In this document: positions 48,421 to 61,607 of the stretch, piece after piece
Position numbering within the stretch: position 1 is the stretch's first letter
Layout: the number at the start of each line of letters is the position of its first letter
Assembly: GCA_038501195.1 (NCBI GenBank)
Contig: JBBPUQ010000002.1
Location: 496,001-560,000 of the forward strand
Length of the DNA stretch: 64,000 bases
Source: Nemania diffusa
Lineage: Eukaryota > Ascomycota > Sordariomycetes > Xylariales > Xylariaceae
Direction of reading: 5' to 3'
Notes under the pieces: model-generated
Told to the model about the DNA's origin: nothing
What the model saw: the letters and a program-made list of their open reading frames with translations, nothing else
Databases searched by the model: none
Position numbers and translations under genes: made by a program

Positions 48421-51400
48421 ATGCCTACGACACTTACAATCGCTCCCGGGGGACGCGCCTCTGCGGAGGCCCCCCAGCCATCGGTGGGCCCGAGCAGGCC
48501 CATCCGCACATTGGACGAGCTGATCAGGAGCCGTTCGTCTGAGATGGGAGACTCTCCATTGATTGGATATCCAAACCATTCACTGCTGGACTTTGAGGAA
48601 CACAGCGCCCGCTCTATAGACCGATACGCTGACGCGGCGGTAGAAAAGCTACAGCAACTGGGCCTACCACCCGTTGTAAGTCCTGCTAGATGATGCCCGC
48701 GAGGATATGGTCACTCATGACGACACTTTGCTGCCTGTACGCTAACCCTTATTCCAGGATCCCTCCCTAGAGAAACCACCCGTGGTCGGAATTCTATGTC
48801 AGTCAGGCTTGCATGTTGTCATCACAATCATCGCCCTGAGCCGGCTAGGCTACACCGTCTTCCTAATCTCAACTAGGCTCGCGAGCCCGGCTCTCGACCG
48901 CCTGATCGAACTGACTGGGTGCAGCACCATCCTCACGACACCGAACTTCCACGCCACCTTGGCCGAAGTTCCGAAGGAGAGACGGCCGGCCCTACTTCCG
49001 ATTCTTTCCCACTCTGACTACTACCGCAAAGACGCACCAGCGTTTGTGCGCCTCTGTGATGCTGAGTACGAGAGCAAGAAGATTGCCATCATCCTCCATT
49101 CATCGGGGTCTACCGGGCTGCCGAAACCGATATGGCTATCCCACAGGAGCTGCACTGGTGCCTTTGCCCTCAACATGAACATGCAATCCTTACTTACGTC
49201 GCCCCTTTTCCACAGTCATGGCTTCTATGAGGTGTTTCGGTCCATCTACTCGAAGAAACCCATATACCTCGCCAACTACTCCCTTCCGCTGACTAGGCAG
49301 AGTCTACTGAATATGCTGGATCACGTGAAACCGGAGCTCTTTCATTGCGTACCGTACGTAGTGAAACTCCTAGCCGAGTCCGACGCAGGGATACGCGCTC
49401 TGGCAAAGGTGAAAATCGTCCTCTTCGCCGGTAGTAGCTGCCCCGACGATCTCGGGGACATGCTAGTAAGTCGCGGGGTAAACTTGGTTGCAAATTATGG
49501 AGCGTAAGTCTATCTGCCCTCTAGTGCGCGTATCATACCAAGCGAGTGAGCGCTAATGTCTACCAAAGCACCGAAACAGGCAGGGTGATGAACTCGGTTC
49601 GGCCGCCGGGCGACCGGTACTGGAACTATCTACGTCTTCTGGCACCCGCACGGCCATTCGTTCTAATGGATGAGATCACGCCCGGGCTCTATGAATGCGT
49701 TGCACTTGACGGCCTGAAGTCAAAGAGCACGGTCAACTCAGACAACCCGCCGGGATCATTCCGGACCGGGGATCTCTTCACGCCCCACGCAACCGAGCCG
49801 GGCCTCTGGAAGTACGTCTGCCGGCTAGACGACCGCTTCACCCTGATCAACGGCGAGAAGGTCTTGCCGATCTCGATAGAAGGCCGCATCCGCCAGGAAG
49901 AGTGCGTGAGGGAGGCCGTCGTCTTCGGCGAGGGCAAAAGCTACCCCGGAGCACTTGTCTTCCGGGCTGATGCGGCAGCTCACATGTCCGACGAGGAGTT
50001 CCTCGAAGTTGTCTGGCCGGCCGTAGAGTCGGCGAACTCGCGAGCTGAGACCTTCTCCCGCATTCCTAAGGAGTTGGTTGTGGTGCTGCCGGCTGACACT
50101 ACTTTTCCCCGCACAGACAAGGGAACGTTCATCCGCGTGCCCACTTACAGACAGTTCGAGCGCGAGATCGAAGCAGCGTATGAGCAGTTTGAGAACGAGA
50201 AGGGCGGCACCCTGTCTCTCTCAGGACAGGAGTTAGAGGACTTCTTGCTGCGCAGACTGAAGGACCGGCTCGCAATCGAGCTGTCGGCAGATGATGAATT
50301 CTTCGCCTTGGGCGTGGATAGCTTGCAGTGCATCCAGATGTGGAATCTAATCAAGAAGGAGCTTGATCTGGGGGGCAACGGGCCGAAGCTGAGCCAGAAT
50401 GTTCTGTACGAGACAGGAAACGTCCGGGCGCTCGCCCGTCACCTCGAGAGGTTGAGATCTGGAGAGGAATCTTCAACGGACGAACTTAGCAAGATGCAGG
50501 AATTAATCAACGCGTACTCCTCATTCGAGCCGCATGTCGCCGGAGACGCTCCGCGACCAGGCAAAGAGGTCGTCGTAAGAAACTCCCTTCCACATCTATC
50601 CTTATGGTCTACCATACCGAAGCTAACACATCTGACCGGTCGCAGCTATTAACGGGTGTTACCGGCGGTCTAGGCGCACACCTGCTCGCAAAATTGGCAT
50701 CACAAGACAACGTCTCGTCCGTATGGGCCATGGTGCGCGCACCCACAGACACCGCAGCCTCAAACCGCGTCTTCAGCTCTCTCGCAGCCCGCGGCATCGA
50801 GCTCTCGCCCGAACAAAGCAGTAAAGTAGTCGCACTAGCCTGCGACCTCAGCCGTCCCGACTTCGGGCTAAGTCCCTCGCGCCTCGCAGCGCTAACGCGG
50901 ACCCTCACGCTAGCCATCCACAGCGCCTGGGCCGTGAACTTCAACATCCCCGTGCAGAGCTTCGAGAGCCAGCACATCAGCGCGGTGCACAACCTGCTCC
51001 AGCAGTGTCTGCGGGTGCAGACGCCCGAGGCCGCGCGCTTCTTCTTCTGCTCGTCCGTCTCGGCGGCCGGCGGGACCCCGCGCCCTGGCACGGTGGCGGA
51101 GGGCCCGGTCGGAGATCCCGCGCATGCGCAGAATACGGGGTACGCGAGGTCGAAGTTCGTGGCGGAACACATCACCCGCAATGCGGTGCGGAATGCGGGC
51201 GCGCCGGCGCGGGTGCTGCGTATTGGGCAGCTGGTGGGCGACACTGTGGTGGGCGAGTGGAACGCGACTGAGGGCGTGCCTATGATGATACAGACTGCAG
51301 TTACGTTAGGTGCGCTGCCTATGCTGGATGAGGTAAGTAACCACGCTCCCTGAACGAGATCGCGAGGTGCTAATTCCACTTGTCAGGAGATGACCTGGCT

Positions 51401-51839
51401 CCCGGTCGACTGCGCGGCCGCGGCGATCATCGAGCTAGCCGGCGTTGCGGAAAGCAGTAAAGCGAGCGATGCAGTGGTGAACTCGGACGTAGTATACCAT
51501 GTCCTCAACCCCCAGCGGTTCCACTGGACGCGGGACATGCTCCCTGCGCTGGCGAAGGCCGGTCTTGAGTTCGAGACTCTTCCCACCGATCAGTGGATGG
51601 AGAAACTACGGAGCTCAGACCGGGATCCGGCCAAGAACCCGCCAATAAAGCTCCTCGAGTGGTTTGAGAGCAAGTATGGTCGTGGGAAATCAACTGTGCA
51701 GAGCGGGGGGTTGGTCTACCTGACTGAGGAGACGAGGAAGAATTCCCACACGCTGAGGAACGTGCCGGATGTGACGGAGGTCGGGTTCGTGCGAATGATG
51801 CTAGGCAGGCTGAGGAAGCACTGGGGCGACACAGTCTAG
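48421..51839 (+). CDS. NRPS-like adenylate-forming reductase (A-T-R), 5 exons
   Basis: Exons 48421-48675, 48758-49503, 49569-50574, 50646-51332 and 51387-51839 give 1,048 residues, a normal length for this class. The adenylation domain has core A3 SSGSTGLPK (about 200-208), NYGATETG formed across intron 2, and FRTGDLF. The carrier domain has LGVDSLQ with phosphopantetheine site Ser585. The reductase domain begins LLTGVTGGLGAH at 670 (Rossmann GxxGxxG) and has an SDR Tyr835-x3-Lys839 (YARSK). Such enzymes activate a carboxylic acid as AMP ester, load it on the carrier arm and release it reductively as an aldehyde or alcohol. No condensation domain is present. The substrate is not predictable here. 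With the divergent MFS gene it forms a candidate mini-cluster. A retrotransposon lies 110 bp downstream. Confidence 0.93.
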
Positions 51840-51948
51840 AGTCTAATGTTTTGATCGCTACAGAGTCCTTGCATTGTAATGGATTTGCTTGCCTTTGCTT
51901 GGTTCGCCTTTTCGTAGATGCGAATTTGGACTCTATTCCCCAGGCTAG

Positions 51949-52089
51949 TGTCAAAGATAGTGGAGTAGGTTTGGCATAAAGTGTGTATTCAAGGTAAAGA
52001 ACAGAGTAACAGTTCTATTTAAGGACTTAGAATATATAATAGTTTATATATACAGAAAGTATAAAATATTTTATACGCTATATTTAATA
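51949..52089 (+). repeat. Element 3, left LTR (141 bp)
   Basis: Begins TGTCAAAGATAG directly after GCTAG. The first ~80 bp keep normal composition and then decay to A/T. It ends TTTAATA, the C/G-depleted form of TTTGACA. Confidence 0.88.
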
Positions 52090-55000
52090 TTTTTATTTAT
52101 TTTAAACTGTTTAAAAAAAAATAGTTATATAAAAATTGAAAATATATAAAACTTTTATTTATTTTAAATTATTTTAAATTATAGTAAAAGTTTTTATTTA
52201 AATTAAATATATAGTACAAAAAATATAAAACATAAAATATTTTATTTTTTAATAAAATATATATATATTAAATAAATAAATATATAAAATAAAAAAAAAA
52301 TAAAAAAATAATAAAATATAAAATATATATAGCTGTTTTTTTTTTTTTTATAGCAATTTTATATTTTAAAATAATTGCTAGCTATTTTTAATTTTAGTTT
52401 TTATTTAATATTTTATTTAAAGTTTTATAGCATAGCTTAATTTATAAAAACTTTTTATAAAAAAAAAAAAAAAAAAAAAAAACTTTATTTATTAATAAAA
52501 TTAAAAAGTTATTTATAAGCTAATTAAATATAACTTTAAAAGTAAAAATTTAAAAAATTTTAAAAAACTTAATTACTATATTATATTTAATTATATATTG
52601 TAAATATTATATATATTAAATATAAATTTTATTTATTATAAATATTATTAATATTATATTAAATTTTTAAATAACTGATTTTTTTTTATAAAAAAAACAG
52701 TAAAATTTTTTATTTATTTTAAAATATATTTTTTACTTGTAATTTTTTTATAATTTTATATATTAAATTATAATTTTAAAATATTATAATTTTGCTATTA
52801 ATTAAATTAGCTATAATAATTATAACAAATATATACTATTTTTTATTTTTTTAATTATTATTAATTTAAAACTTTTAAAATATATTAAAAAAAACAATTT
52901 AAATATATTTGCGATTTTTTTTTATATAATAAAATATATTAAATATGTTTTAAATAAAAATATTTAATATTTTATTATATATTTTTTAGTTTTTTTTTTT
53001 ATTAATATAAATAAAAAATACTACTTTAAAATATATATAAAATATAGTTAAAAAAATAAATAAATTATAAAACTGTTTTAATATAGCTATTATTTTATTA
53101 TTTGTAACTTTATTGTTAATTAATAATTTTTTAAATATTTAAAAATAGTTTAAAAATCAATTTATAATTATTGCAAAAAAAACTAATAGTTAAAATATTT
53201 ATTATTAATTATATATAAATAAAAAAAAAATAAAAAAATAATTTATTATAGTTTTAGTTTTTTAAGTTTATTAATTATAAATTTTTTATATTATTAAAAG
53301 TTAAAGTTATAAAATTTTAATATTAAAAAATTTATATATACTAATATAATTAAATTATATAATAAAACTAAAGCTTTATTTATATATAATTTTATATTTA
53401 CTTTTATTTATTTTAAATTTATAGTTTTATAAAAATTAAAAAATTTGTTTTTTAATAAAGTTTTAATAAATTTATTTATTATTTATTAAATAGTAAAAAT
53501 AAATTATAATTTAATTTTTTTAGTAGTTTATTATTTACAAATAAACTTTAATTAAATAATTATATATTTAATATTAATATAATAAAATAAATTATTAATA
53601 AAAATAATAATACTTTAATTGTTATTATAAATAATAATAATATTAATTTTATTATTAATATTTAGTTTTTTTAGCAGTAGTTTTAATTAAATAGCTTTTT
53701 TAATAATTTATATTTAGCTAATATATTTTATTTTATAAAAAAACAAAAATATAATAGCTTATTGCTTTAAATTTTAATTAATAGTTTTATTTTTTATATT
53801 AAAAATATAATTTAAAATTAATTTTTAAATTTTATAATTTTTAATATAATTTATATTTATATAGTTAATAAAATTTTTAAATTTTTTATAATATATAAAT
53901 TTTATATTAACTGTTTTTTTTAAATATTTAAATATTTATTTAATTATTATAATATAGTTTTTATTAAATTTAATTATAAAATAACTACAAAAAAATACAA
54001 AAAATATAATATTTAATTAAATATTTAATATTATATATATTAATAAATTAATAGTTTTTATATATTATATTTAATTATTGTTTAAAACAATATAATTATT
54101 TAGTAAAAAATTAAAAAGTTTAGTTTTTATTAAAGTTATATTAAAAATATATTTTTATATATTAAAATTTTAAAAAAAATTTTCGATATAAATATTTTAT
54201 TTAAAATAAATTATTTAATTAAATCGATTTTTTTTAATAGTTATTTTTAAGTAATATAAACAAAGCTTTAAATTAATTATTTTAAAATAATTGTTAAATA
54301 TTTATTTTAATTTATTAATTTTTAATTTAGTTAAATTAACAATTAATAAATTGTTAATATAAATTGCTATATAAATATAATTTTTAACAAAAACTTTAAT
54401 ATTAATATTAAACAATATAAAATTTAGCTTTTTAAAAAAAGTAGCAAATATTTTATATTAAATCTTTAATAATTGCTTTAAATTATATAACATTTTGTTT
54501 AAACAGTAAACTTGTTTTATTTTATTGTTAAATTTAATAAATTGTTTAATATAAATTTTTTTAATTATTTAATTATATAAAAAAGCTGTTTTAATATTTA
54601 TTTATTTAAATTTAAAATTTAATACTATAGCAATAGCAAAAATCATTTTATAATTTATAAACTTTATTATTAAAATAAATATTTTGTTATAATTTAATTT
54701 TTTAATTTATTTAAAGCTTTTTATTATTTATTATATTTTATAGCAAGTGATTTTTTTATTAAGCTTTTTTTTAAACTTAAATATTTATTTTTTATTAAAA
54801 AGCTTTTTGTTAATAAATAAAATTACTAGTTTTTAAATATAATTATTTATTAAAAATTTAAATTTATTATTTATAACTTTATATTAATTAAACTAATTTG
54901 TTAATTTATAAATTTATATAAATATTTTAAATTTTATTAATTTTAGTAATAAAACTATAATATAAATAAATTTTACTAGTATTATTATTATTTTAAAATA

Positions 55001-58000
55001 ATTATTTTTAAAGTTACTATTTATTGTTAATATTTAATATTAGTTTAATTAAATAGTTTTTAGCTAAAAATTAATATATTAAATAAAAACAATTATTATA
55101 ATAAATTTTTTTATAATTTTATTTGTTATATTAAATGTTTTATTAGTTTTAATATTATTTTTAATATTTATAATATTTAAATAATTTTTAAAACTTAAAT
55201 TAAAATTTAAAAAAAAGTTAAAAAGCAATATAAATATAAAATTAAAAAATAAAACTAATATAATATAAAAACTTAAATTAAAAATATTAAAAAAAGTTTT
55301 ATAAAATAGTTTTTATTTATTAACTGTTATTTTTTTAATAAATATATTTAATAGTTATATTTATTATAATTTTTTTAAATTTATAGTAATAATATTAAAA
55401 TATATTTTTTGTTTATAATTTTTAAAACATTTTTTTTTTTTTTTTTAATTTTATAAATATTTTAGCTATTGTTTTAAAGTTTTAAATACTAGTAGTTATA
55501 GTTTAAATATTGCAAATATTAATAATTATATTTTTAAATAATTTTAAAAACAAAAACTAATTTTTTAGCAATATATATATATATTATTTTTTAAATATAA
55601 TATTGTTTGCTTAAATAATTTTGCTAAAAATAAATAATATTATATAATTAGTAATATTGTTTTTTTAATATTTTAATATTTTATATTTAATAGTTTTTTT
55701 ATTAAATATAAAAAGTTTTTTTTTAAATAAATAAAAACTATTTAATTTAATAATTTATAAATATATTAAATTAAATATTATATTATATTATATTTTATAA
55801 AAAGTTTTATTTTTGATTTTTTTACTAAATTAAAAGTTTTTTAAATAAATAGCTATTTTAATTAATATTAACTAAAATTTAATATTTATATTATTAAATA
55901 TAACATTAATTAATAAGTAGCAAATAATTTTTTTAATTATTTTTATAGTTTTTTTTATAATATTGTTTTATTAATATTAGTTTATAACTAAAAAAAAAAA
56001 TATAATATTTTTGTTTTTATAAAAACTTTTAAAAATATAGCTAGTAAAAATTAACTTTTAATTTAATATAATTAAATAGTAATATTATTTAAAACATTTA
56101 TATTTATTAAAAAATATTTAAATTATTTATATAAAGTTAATAATAAATTTTATAAAAAATATTTAAGTTTTTTAAAAAAAGTTATTAATAATAATAACTT
56201 ATTAAATTAATTTATTATATTTTATAATATAACTTTTTTTAATTAATATATTAGCAAAATTAATATATAAAAATTTAAACTTATAAGTTTTTTTATTAAG
56301 TTTATATTTATAAAATAACTTTTTTATTCTGCTTTTAATATATATTTTATATAAACAATATTATTAAAAAAAAAATATGTTTATAGTTAAATTTATTAAT
56401 ATTTATAAGTTTTAATTATTAATATATTTAAAACAATTATATTAGATTTATATTTTTAAATCAAAAAAAAAATAAAAATAAAAACTTAAATTTAAACTAA
56501 ATATATTAAAGCTAGTTTTTAAAGTATTAATTAAATATAATTTTTTAAATATTTGTTTTATTAAAAAATATTTTTTACTTTTAATATTAAATGTTTTGTT
56601 TTAATAAAATAAAAATTCAGCTTTTTATTTAATAAGCTATAAAATTAATATTAAGTTTATTTTTATTTTTAAATTATATATAACATTATAAAAAATATTG
56701 TAAATTTTTTTGTTATTAATTATAATAGTTAAAATATAATTTTTAGTTTATTTTAATATTATTAGCTTATTGTTTATATTTATAATATTAAATTTAATAT
56801 ATTTATATAAATTTAAAAAGCTATTTTTATTGCAAAAAATATATTAATTATAGCTTAAATTTAATATAAATATTTTTTTTAGCTTTATTATTATATTTTT
56901 AATAATAATATTTAATAGTTTTATTAAATTAAATTATTATATAATATTAACAATATAAAATGCTATAAATATATTATTAAATAGTTTTATAAAAAATATT
57001 AGTTATATTAGCAGTTTAATATTTATATTAAATTTTAAAAATAAATAACTAGTTTTATAAGTTGTTAATAATATATTATTAGCTTAAAAGTTAAATATTA
57101 TAAAAACAAAATTATATAAATCGTTTTTTATTATTGCTAACAATATTATAAGCTAATTTAAATTTTTAAAAATATTGTTTATATTTTTGTTTTTTTTTTT
57201 TTTAGTAGTTTTTTTTGTTAAATTTATATTGTTTTATTTATTTTAATTAATTTTTTAAAACAAAATACAAATATTTTTTATAACAATATAGTTTAAAATA
57301 ATTTTTATTACAATAGCTGCAGTTTTAATAAAAATAAAAAACTAATAAATTAAAGTTTGTTTTATAAAGTTTTTAATTTTATTGTTTTTTTTAAACTGTT
57401 ATAATAGTTTTATTAAAAATAATAACAGTTTTAATAATAATATTATTTAAATTATATTTAAAAATAATTTAATATTACTAATAAAATATAATAAAAAATA
57501 TATTAAAAATAAAACTTAAAAACATAAAAAATTTATTAATTAAAATAAGTTTGTTAATTATATAAGTTTTATTAAATTTGATTAAATTTTTTTAAATAAT
57601 ATATAATTTAATAATAAATTTAATAATATTTTTGTTATAAATATTTAATTAAATAATATTTTATTTTTAAATAAATTTTTAAAAAGTAATATTTTTTTTT
57701 AGTTTATATTTTTACTAAAGTTTTTTTTAAATTTTAATTACTATTTTATATTTAATTTCGTTTAATATTATTACTTATATATTAATTTTAAAATAATTTT
57801 ATATTGCAGCATATATTTTGATTTAATGTTTATTTTATTTGTTTTAATATTTTTTAAAAATATTTTTTATTTTAGCTTTTTATTAAACAAAAAAAAACTT
57901 TTAAAGTTTATTTAAAAAAAAATAGCTATAACTTTAAACTGCTAAATAGTTAGCTATTTTTTATATAAACTTAATATAATTTTTAAATAAATTTATTAAA

Positions 58001-58960
58001 ACTATTGTTTAAAACGATATATTATTTTTAATGTTTATTATTTTAACTATTTTGCTAAAAAATTTTAATATAATTTTTAATATAAGCAGCAATAATATTA
58101 AAGTTAAAAATAAGTACTAAAGTTTTTGTTTTAAATTTTTGCTTAAAATTATAAATTGTTATTATAATAAAAACAATAGTAATAGTAATAACAAAAACAA
58201 CAATAATAATAATAATAAGTTTTTTAATATATTAATTTTAAGTTTAAAAAAGTTTATATTATTATAAAATAATAAAAAAAATAAAACATATTTAAAACTA
58301 AAAAAAAAAATTTATAAAAGTTTTATTAAAAAAAGTAAATAATTGTTTTTTATAATATTGTTTGTAAAAAAATTAAATATAGTTGAAATTAATTTTACAG
58401 CAAAATAAAAAAAATTTTCTTTGTTTAAAAAACAGTAAAATTTAAATCGACAAAAAAGTCGTTTTTTAAAAAAATATTTTTTTATATTTGTAAATATAAT
58501 AGCAGTAATAAAGCGTTAGTTTTTTTTTAATAAACAAAAATATTGTTGCTTTTTTAAATAAAAAATTTTGCAATTTTAAAATTTTTTTAAAATATTAAAA
58601 GTTTAAATTATACTATTTAAAAATAATTTAAAACAAATAAAAAAAATATAAAATAAAAAAATGTTAATATTTTTTTAATTAAATTAATATAATATATTAA
58701 ATCAGTTTATTTAAATTAACTAAAATTAATTAAAATTAATATTAAACTTTTGTTATAAAAATAATATATTTAAAAATTTAGTAATAAAGTAATATTAATT
58801 GTTTTAATTAAATTGTTAAAATTTAACAAATTTGTTTTAATTAATTTAGTTAAATTTTATAAAAATTTTAAAATAGTAAAATTATATAAAAAAGTAATAT
58901 AGTATTAATTTTATGTAAATAAAAAAAACAATATAAATAAGCTGTTTTAAGTTTATAATT
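52090..58960. other. Element 3, RIPed internal region
   Basis: 6.9 kb at very low G+C. No gag-pol domain is readable. Long T runs occur at 52336-52348 and around 57190-57202, and an A run at 52460-52481. Confidence 0.7.
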
Positions 58961-59101
58961 TATTAAAAATAATAAAGTAAATTTAATATAAAGTATATAT
59001 TCAAAATAAAAAATAAAGTAACAGTTTTATTTAAAGACCTAGAATATGTAGTAGTTTATATATATAGAAGGTGTGGAGCGTCCCACACGCTATATTTGAC
59101 A
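58961..59101 (+). repeat. Element 3, right LTR (141 bp)
   Basis: Begins TATTAAAAATAA, matching the left start by transitions only. Composition returns to normal in the last ~40 bp (GGTGTGGAGCGTCCCACACG). Confidence 0.88.
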
Positions 59102-59106
59102 GCTAG

Positions 59107-59667
59107 CGGCTCTCTCGTACATACCGACTCTATATATTAGCCCCGGCAGTCAATTTCCGACTTGTCCCAATCCTTATCTTTCTTCGGAGCACCTAGATGG
59201 AAAGCTTTCATTTTTGAGGCAGTAAGCGAACTGAGTAGATTCGCTATTAACGAGAATGCGATTAAACTCAGTGTTGTTAGCCATCTAGAGATCTTACAGG
59301 ATTAAGGGGAGTACTGTGATGGGGTAGAATGATGTCACAGAGGCAAGAGAAGACCTGTAGCATTTAGGGAAAAGGGTGAAATAGGGCTCAAGAGATAGAT
59401 TTATCAATCCCTCATCCTATAATTCCATATGAGGGACAGAAGATCCTTTATATATGGCCAAAAACATAGACATTGTGACAGTGTGGGTAAACCTACACTT
59501 AAAGGTAAGGGGGGTTCATTGATTAGGTTTAGACTTGCAAGTTCCTCTGGAACCTTTAGATTTATTCCAAACGGTCCCCTCTGGGGTGATCGGAGATAGC
59601 TACGTAGGCAGGTTTTCTACGCTAAAGCTCTACCTTTTTGCGCCACCTTTCAAAAGTATTAAAGCTA
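59107..59667. other. Spacer between two transposons
   Basis: 561 bp of ordinary composition between LTR element 3 and the Tc1/mariner-type element. No gene is seen. Confidence 0.5.
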
Positions 59668-59669
59668 TA

Positions 59670-59710
59670 AGATAACTACCCCCTTTACGGGCCACACCCT
59701 CGCGGGCTAC
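59670..59710 (+). repeat. Left terminal inverted repeat (41 bp)
   Basis: AGATAACTACCCCC then TTTACGGGCCACACCCTCGC; normal composition, next to the RIPed core. Confidence 0.85.
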
Positions 59711-61564
59711 TTAGCTCTAAAACTACTTTTTTTAATCTAAAGCTTTTAGAATAGTTAATAATTTATATAATATAATTTTAATTAGTGTTTTTAACTGTTA
59801 TATAGTTTTTTTTTTTACTGATGTTTTTAATTAAACTTTTTTTTGCAGCATTAAATCTTTTAAAAATGTTATAATTAATTGTTTTGTTTTTATAAATTAT
59901 TTTTAACTTAAGTTTTTTTTTAGTTTTTTAAATATTAATTATTTATATAAATTGTAATTTTAATATAAGTTTAACTATTTAATAATATATAATAGTAAGT
60001 TTAATTATTTTAATTTTTAAAAAGTTAATTTTTAGCTATAAATTAATAATATTGTTAATTTATTTATTTAAAGCTTTTAAAGCTTTTTTAAAAAGTAATT
60101 TTTATAATAAATTAATTATTTTAAAGTTTTTAATTTTTAGTTTTTAATTAATATTTTAAAAATTTTGATTTATAAAAAATATTTTAAAACTTATAAAACA
60201 AACTTTTTTAAAAAAATTTAAAGTTTAAAACTATTTAAAAATTTAAAAAGTAAACTTTTTAATTTTAAACTTATTTTTTTTTTTTAATATTATATATTTT
60301 AAAAATAATAGCTTTAAATGATTTTTTAAATAAATTTTAATTATTTTTTAAATGTTTTTAATTATTTTAATATTTATTATTTTTATTTTAATTAATTTGT
60401 AAATTTTTAAAACTTTTTGTTTTAAAAGTTTTTTTTTTAAAAAAACGCTAAAAGTTTTTTTAATTAATATTTTTAACTTTTTTTTCAATAAACTAAATAT
60501 TTTAATATTTAAAGCTTATATAATATAACTGCAATAAAGTTTATAAAAAACAAACTATATTTTATTAATTATATAAAGCTAAAAAAATTTGTTGTTAATA
60601 TATAAGTTATAACTATTATATATTAAAACTATTTATTAGTTATTATAATAAGTTTTTATATATAAAATAAATATTTTTTTAATTTAAGTTAAAACTATAA
60701 AATTATTAGTTTATTTTTTAAAACTTAAATAAAATTGCTAATTGTTTTATAAACTTATATTTTAATAAAAAAACTATTAATTTTATATATAAATATTTTT
60801 AAAAATTATAAGCAATAAAAACATTTTATTATTAATTAAAATATATTTAAAAACAGTAATTTATTTATTTTAATTAATATTTTTTTTAAAAGTTTTTTTA
60901 ATAATTTTATTAATTATAACTTAATAATTAAAACTAATGTTTTAATTAATTTTAATTTTATTAATATTATAATAGTATTTTTTAAAAATATTAATTAATT
61001 TTAAAGTTTTTAATTAATTAAAAAAAAAGTAAATATTAATTACTATTGCTTTATTAATTTTACTATAATCGATTATATTAGTTTTAAAAGTTTTTATAAA
61101 GTTGTTTTAAATTAAAAATTTAATATATTAGCTAAATTTAAAGTAATAAAAAAAATTTAAGCTATTAAATATTTACTAAGTTATTGTTTTAAATTTAAAA
61201 AAATTAAATATATAGTTTAATTTAGTTTAATCGATTGTTTAAAAAACTAATTTAGCTTTAAAAAATAAAAATAAAACTTATAAGTTTTTATTAAATTGTT
61301 TTTTAGTAAAAATACTAATAAAATAATACTGTATAAAAGATTACAAAACTTTTTATTTTTTAAAAGCTGTATAAATTAGTATTTTAAGCTTAATATTGCA
61401 AATTGCTATATATGTAGCGATTTTTTGCTTTGTAGCTAGTATAAATAAATAAAAAAAAAGAAAAAAATTAAAATAAGTGTAAAAAAAGGATAATTGATAA
61501 AGAATTGAAAGAGCAATTAAGAAGTGTTAAAGAGAGATTATATAGGCGTTTTGGGGTGGTTGGG

Positions 61565-61605
61565 GTGGCCTGTGAGGGTGTGGCCCGTGAGGGGGGTAGT
61601 TATCT
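61565..61605 (-). repeat. Right terminal inverted repeat (41 bp)
   Basis: Reverse complement reads AGATAACTACCCCC then CTCACGGGCCACACCCTCAC, the partner of 59670-59710. Confidence 0.85.
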
Positions 61606-61607
61606 TA

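Larger units (their letters stand above)
51949..59101 (-). mobile_element. LTR retrotransposon 3, RIP-destroyed
   Basis: 141-bp direct repeats at 51949-52089 and 58961-59101 bound 7,153 bp. The LTR ends are inverted (TGTCAAA at the start, TTTGACA at the end). The target duplication GCTAG is exact at 51944-51948 and 59102-59106. The interior is almost pure A/T with no open frame. The + strand is T-rich for long stretches, which weakly suggests the coding strand was minus. The T-rich run directly after the left LTR could be a RIPed polypurine tract on the minus strand (inference). Confidence 0.88.
59670..61605. mobile_element. Tc1/mariner-type DNA transposon, RIPed core
   Basis: 41-bp terminal inverted repeats start AGATAACTACCCCC; 36 of 41 positions match and the five differences are transitions. 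A TA dinucleotide flanks both ends (59668-59669 and 61606-61607), the duplication typical of Tc1/mariner including the fungal Fot1/pogo group. Length 1,936 bp fits a complete one-gene element of about 1.9 kb. The core (about 59740-61490) is A/T-converted and holds no transposase frame, so family rests on ends, duplication and size. Confidence 0.82.
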
